Below, in pieces: positions 61,085-64,000 of a DNA stretch of 64,000 nucleotides. The translations under genes were made by a program, and so were the position numbers. Under the pieces are notes generated by a model. It searched no databases. It worked only from the letters and a program-made list of their open reading frames with translations, and was not told where the DNA came from. The DNA comes from an uncultured bacterium. Its GTDB lineage: Bacteria > Planctomycetota > JAJSAM01 > JAJVHW01. The stretch spans positions 124,001 through 188,000 of the forward strand of contig CALKVK010000029.1 of assembly GCA_937996235.1 (NCBI GenBank), in the 5' to 3' direction. Within the stretch, counting starts at the first letter, position 1, and each line of letters opens with the position of its first letter.

Positions 61085-61909
61085 CTACTTGCCGGACAGC
61101 GTCCAATCCACGGCCTTGGCGTCGGCGCCGACCTCGACGTCGAACTCGGCCTCGCCGTACTTCTCGTGCCAGATCGCGAACTTGTACTTCCCGGCCGGCA
61201 GGCCCTTGATCTCGAACTTGCCGGAGGCGTCGGTGGTCGCGAAGAACGGGTGCTCGAGCACCCAGCAGTACGCGCTCATCCAGGAGTGCACGTCGCACGT
61301 GAAGGGGATCGCCTTGTCGCGCTTCGCGAAGACGAGGGTGTCCTCGGCGCCCGCACCCTGGCCCTTGTTGATCGGGGCGTTGCGCTTCGGCTTCACGTTC
61401 ACGTTGTGCGTCGTCTGGTCGGAGTTCTTCACGAGGAACGACTGTCCCTCCATGACGCCGAAGACGTGGGGCACGTACATGCAGTTCTTCTGGTCGACGT
61501 GGAAGCCGGTCGGCACGGCGTACCCGCCGAAGCCCTTCTGCGGACCGTCCTTCGCGTAGACGAAGACGTTCGGAAGCGTGGTGTCGGCGTTGACCGTGAA
61601 CTTGGGGTCCGTCGGTCCGCCGTCCGGCCAGGCACCGTTGCAAAACGTGTCGCTCGCCACGTTGATCGGGTTGGCCGTCTCCGCCGTGCCGCCGAACTTG
61701 ACGGTGCCGGAGATCGAGCCCGTGTGCTCCGCCGCGACGTACGGCTTCGTGTCGCCGCCGCCGCCGCCGCCCGGGTTCGCCGCAGCGGCAGCCGGGGCCT
61801 CGCCACCGGTACCGCCGCCCGCTGCCGGCGCGGCCGGCTTCTTCTCTCCGCACGCCGCGAGCGCGACGAGCGCGAGCGCGACGACCACTGCCTGGGCCTG
61901 GGCCTTCAT
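61085..61909 (-). CDS. Cupredoxin-like lipoprotein
   Basis: 274 residues with AGGAGGAG five bases before the ATG, the strongest ribosome-binding site in the window. The leader ends in LVALAACGEK (lipobox), then an Ala/Gly-rich tether. Residues 60-200 are plastocyanin-like: TTHNVNVK (His) and FTCDVHSWMSAYC (Cys, His, Met) supply type 1 copper ligands. A carboxypeptidase-regulatory-like segment follows (TTDASGKFEIKGLPAGKYKFAIWHE). It is probably a periplasmic electron carrier or copper carrier feeding the adjacent oxidase. Confidence 0.88.
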   Translation of the reverse strand: MKAQAQAVVVALALVALAACGEKKPAAPAAGGGTGGEAPAAAAANPGGGGGGDTKPYVAAEHTGSISGTVKFGGTAETANPINVASDTFCNGAWPDGGPTDPKFTVNADTTLPNVFVYAKDGPQKGFGGYAVPTGFHVDQKNCMYVPHVFGVMEGQSFLVKNSDQTTHNVNVKPKRNAPINKGQGAGAEDTLVFAKRDKAIPFTCDVHSWMSAYCWVLEHPFFATTDASGKFEIKGLPAGKYKFAIWHEKYGEAEFDVEVGADAKAVDWTLSGK

Positions 61910-62121
61910 CGATCTCCTCCTGGTCGTGGGAAGCTCCGGCGCAACGGCCCCGGCGTCCCGCCCGACGCGGGTGCCGGATCCGGTGCCGCCGACTCGTGCG
62001 GGGCGGCCGCCGGGAAGTCGGTCATCTTCGCGACGGGCACCCCCGATTCAAGAAACTCCGCCAGCCGGGGCGGACGTCCCGCCGGCCCCGAGCCTGCGAG
62101 AGCGGGCCGCGTCGCGGGGTC
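61910..62121. other. Intergenic region before the oxidase genes
   Basis: 212 bases with no credible gene. On the minus strand a TTGAAT and a GAAGAT hexamer 16 bases apart (near 62015-62045) form a weak promoter candidate for the cupredoxin gene and oxidase block. Nothing else stands out. Confidence 0.35.
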
Positions 62122-62964
62122 TCAGCGCGGCTGCCGCGCGCGGATCGACGCGGCCGCCCAGCGCGCCGTCGCGCGGACCTCCTCCGCGAACGGGGAGCGC
62201 GCGTCCGCGATCTCCGCCAGCGCGACCGCGTCGCTCTCCGTGCCGACGAGGGCCAGCGCCGCGGCGGCGTTCTCGACGTGCTCCGGCTCGGGACGCAGCA
62301 CGACCACGGACGCGCCGGCCGCGACGTCGTCGCCGGCGCGCACGGGCTGCTCCGCGACGGTGCCGGCGAGCTCGGACCGCAGCTCGAGCTCGCTGCCGTC
62401 CGCAGCGCGGAGGCGCGCGACCATGCCGCCCTCGCGCACTGCCGACTCGAGCGCGACCACGCTCTCGACGCGTGCCGCGAGCGGTGCGCGCACCGTCACG
62501 GGCGCGAGCATCGCGCGCAGCACGGGGAGGGCGGCGCCATCCCCCGTCTTGGCGAGAGCCAACGCCGCGTTCCTGCGCACGAGCTCCGAGCGGTCGTCGG
62601 CGACGAGCTCGCGCAGGCGCTCCGTGAACTCGGGCCGCCGCGCATCGAACTGCATGCACCACGCCGCGGCGACGCGCACGGCGTCCTCGGCGCGACGCGA
62701 CGCGCCGACCAGGCCCGGCGCGAAGCGGTCCATCCCGGGCCGGCCCTCCTCGAAGCGCACCGACAGTTCGTGGATCGCGTGCTGGACGGCGCGCGGCGAC
62801 GCGTCCGTCCGCAGGTTCTCGGTCAGCTCCGCGTCGTCGAGGCGCGACGCGAACGTGGTGCCCCACCAGAACAGGCCCGGGACGAGCACGCACGCCGCGG
62901 CGAACGCGAGGAGGAGGAGCGGACCGCGGACACCGCCGCGGCGCCGGCCGGCAGGACCGCGCAT
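62122..62964 (-). CDS. Membrane-anchored HEAT-repeat protein with lipoyl-like insert
   Basis: 280 residues from the second in-frame start (ATG, 62964); a GTG 12 codons earlier is possible. An Arg-rich start and one hydrophobic helix (about 15-36, LLLLAFAAACVLVPGLFWWG) anchor it. Helical HEAT-type repeats occupy 45-160 and 225-275. Between them a strand-rich segment, SELAGTVAEQPVRAGDDVAAGASVVVL, resembles a biotinyl/lipoyl-like hairpin without the lysine. Its position between a cytochrome c and the oxidase suggests a scaffold role. Confidence 0.72.
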   Translation of the reverse strand: MRGPAGRRRGGVRGPLLLLAFAAACVLVPGLFWWGTTFASRLDDAELTENLRTDASPRAVQHAIHELSVRFEEGRPGMDRFAPGLVGASRRAEDAVRVAAAWCMQFDARRPEFTERLRELVADDRSELVRRNAALALAKTGDGAALPVLRAMLAPVTVRAPLAARVESVVALESAVREGGMVARLRAADGSELELRSELAGTVAEQPVRAGDDVAAGASVVVLRPEPEHVENAAAALALVGTESDAVALAEIADARSPFAEEVRATARWAAASIRARQPR

Positions 62965-63028
62965 GCCGCGAGTCTCGGGTCCCGGACCGGCCGGACGCAC
63001 CGGTTTCCCGGCGTCCGGCCGGGCCGGA

Positions 63029-64000
63029 TCAGCGCTTCTGGTAGGCGCGCAGCCGGTCGAGGTAGCGCACGAGCAGGTCCACGACGTCGCCGTGGTACTG
63101 CGCGAGCTGCGGCGCGTTCGCGTTCTCGAAGACGCGCCGCGGCGGGTGCACGTGCCAGTCGGCGCCGCACGCCGGGTTCGGGCACGTATCGAGCTTGCCG
63201 GTCGCCACCTCGAACTGGTGGATCGTGTCGTTGTCGAAGCGCTGCGAGCAGCGCGTGCACTCGGCCTTGAACAGCGACGTCATGCCCGTGTCGGGCTGCA
63301 TGCCGGCCGGGTACGAGATCCACGGCCGCATCCACTCCGGGCGCAGGCGGCGCGCCGCGTAGTCGAGGTTCGGCGCCTTCGTCTCCGTGGTCGCGGCCAT
63401 GCCGGTGACGACGTGGCACTGGAGGCACGGGCCGTTGTCCCAGACCGACTTCGCCAGCGCCTGCTCCTCGTCCGTGAGCGGCGCGAGCTGCGGCGGCTGG
63501 TAGACGTCGGGCTGGTCGGAGAGCGCGTCGAAGAAGCGCACGAGCGTGCGGATCTCGCCCTGCGTGAACATGAACGTGGGCATCCGCACCGGCAGGTGCG
63601 CGCGCACCGACTGCGGCTCGGCCGTGCCGCCGCCGAGCGACGGGTCCGCCAGGAACTCCGCGAGCCAGTCGGGCCGCGTGCGGAAGCCGGTGCCGACGAG
63701 CGACGGCGGGTACTTCTGGTCCGGCGTCTTCTCGGGGAACAGGTCGGGCAGCGAGCGGATCGCCGGCACCTGGCCGGGGCGGATCTGGTGGCAGCCCTCG
63801 CAGTTGTACTTGCGGATCAGCCACCACCCGTCGCGGAGCGCCTGGCCGCGGTCGTCGGGGTGGTACTTGATCGAGTCGGGCAGCGCGTCGGGCTCCGCCG
63901 TGCCGATCAGGAGGCTCGCGAGGTCGAGGATCTCCTGGCCGCCCAGGTTGAACTTCGGCATGCGCAGGCGCGCCGTGCGGTCGAGGTTCTTCGCCGCGTC
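63029..64000 (-). CDS. Multiheme cytochrome c (5' end beyond window)
   Basis: The frame runs off the right edge; 323 C-terminal residues are visible. Heme sites CEGCH (about residue 65 of the visible part) and CLQCH (about 190) are clear, with Met ligands likely in RLRMPKF and VRMPTF. A later cysteine group (CTRCSQRF, then CPNPACGADWH) looks like a zinc ribbon or degenerate heme site. It is the first visible gene of the leftward oxidase block and probably donates electrons to CtaC. Confidence 0.88.
   Translation of the reverse strand, partial: DAAKNLDRTARLRMPKFNLGGQEILDLASLLIGTAEPDALPDSIKYHPDDRGQALRDGWWLIRKYNCEGCHQIRPGQVPAIRSLPDLFPEKTPDQKYPPSLVGTGFRTRPDWLAEFLADPSLGGGTAEPQSVRAHLPVRMPTFMFTQGEIRTLVRFFDALSDQPDVYQPPQLAPLTDEEQALAKSVWDNGPCLQCHVVTGMAATTETKAPNLDYAARRLRPEWMRPWISYPAGMQPDTGMTSLFKAECTRCSQRFDNDTIHQFEVATGKLDTCPNPACGADWHVHPPRRVFENANAPQLAQYHGDVVDLLVRYLDRLRAYQKR

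Noticed and set aside
1..64000. CRISPR arrays, rRNA genes, prophage or integrase genes, complete insertion sequences
   Set aside because: No regularly spaced direct repeats, rRNA-like segments, or transposase/integrase motifs were found on either strand.

Overview
This is a very GC-rich stretch (clearly above 70 percent G+C, with nearly every codon ending in G or C) from what looks like an uncultured high-GC Planctomycetota-type bacterium. That placement is inferred from gene families: several ECF sigma factors beside Ser/Thr protein kinases, large FG-GAP/PKD/carboxypeptidase-regulatory secreted proteins, a kinase carrying WD40 repeats, and an A2-type heme-copper oxidase cluster with SCO and DUF420 proteins. 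Acidobacteriota or Myxococcota remain possible. There are 49 protein genes (the first and last cut by the window edges) and one tRNA gene. No rRNA, CRISPR array, transposase gene or phage gene was found. No gene-free stretch reaches 300 bases. GTG and TTG starts are common, as are 4-bp ATGA/GTGA stop-start overlaps.

Layout. 1-7.5 kb: end of a giant Ig-like repeat protein, a secreted beta-propeller/PKD protein, and an operon of three exported proteins; two transcription units share a 41-bp upstream element. 7.5-11.4 kb: ECF sigma plus WD40 Ser/Thr kinase. 11.6-14.1 kb: LysE exporter and an OlsF-like double acyltransferase. 14.2-17.2 kb: endonuclease/phosphatase-fold protein, an HTH-nucleotidyltransferase pair that looks like a toxin-antitoxin operon, and an inositol-monophosphatase-family enzyme. 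17.3 kb: tRNA-Glu(CUC). 17.5-21.8 kb: diheme cytochrome c lipoprotein, a second kinase/ECF pair, and YjbQ. 21.8-26.0 kb: a third ECF/kinase pair, this kinase fused to an AAA ATPase and TPR repeats. 26.2-32.8 kb: three large secreted proteins. 32.9-36.5 kb: glycosyltransferase, flippase, GltX. 36.6-46 kb: a lipoprotein, an ECF-like sigma fused to a membrane-anchored extracytoplasmic domain, a HEAT-repeat protein, an esterase lipoprotein, a DUF1648 protein and an SLC12-type transporter. 46-53 kb: RecB-like nuclease, PLP decarboxylase, kinase-fold protein, a 201-bp MITE-like palindromic element, a PQQ-type propeller and a GT1 glycosyltransferase.

53.1-64 kb is one leftward respiratory block: cytochrome c, HEAT protein, cupredoxin lipoprotein, CtaC, CtaD, CtaA, CtaB, an ABC-2 exporter, SCO, DUF420 and a small membrane protein. 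Together these encode a cytochrome c oxidase core, the heme O/A pathway and copper-site assembly factors.

Most interesting: the last gene of that block (53116-53376, minus) reads as one 86-residue protein only if an in-frame UGA is read as selenocysteine. The UGA sits at the first Cys position of a CPNC-type redox motif, between a signal peptide and a membrane helix. A 7-bp hairpin with a GGUC loop starts 10 nt after the UGA, in the position and form expected of a bacterial SECIS element. This would be a selenoprotein tied to cytochrome oxidase assembly. Other notable items are the sigma-TM-carboxypeptidase-regulatory fusion, three ECF/kinase modules within 19 kb, long perfect palindromes inside a kinase gene, the shared 41-bp element, and a set of genes that look leaderless.
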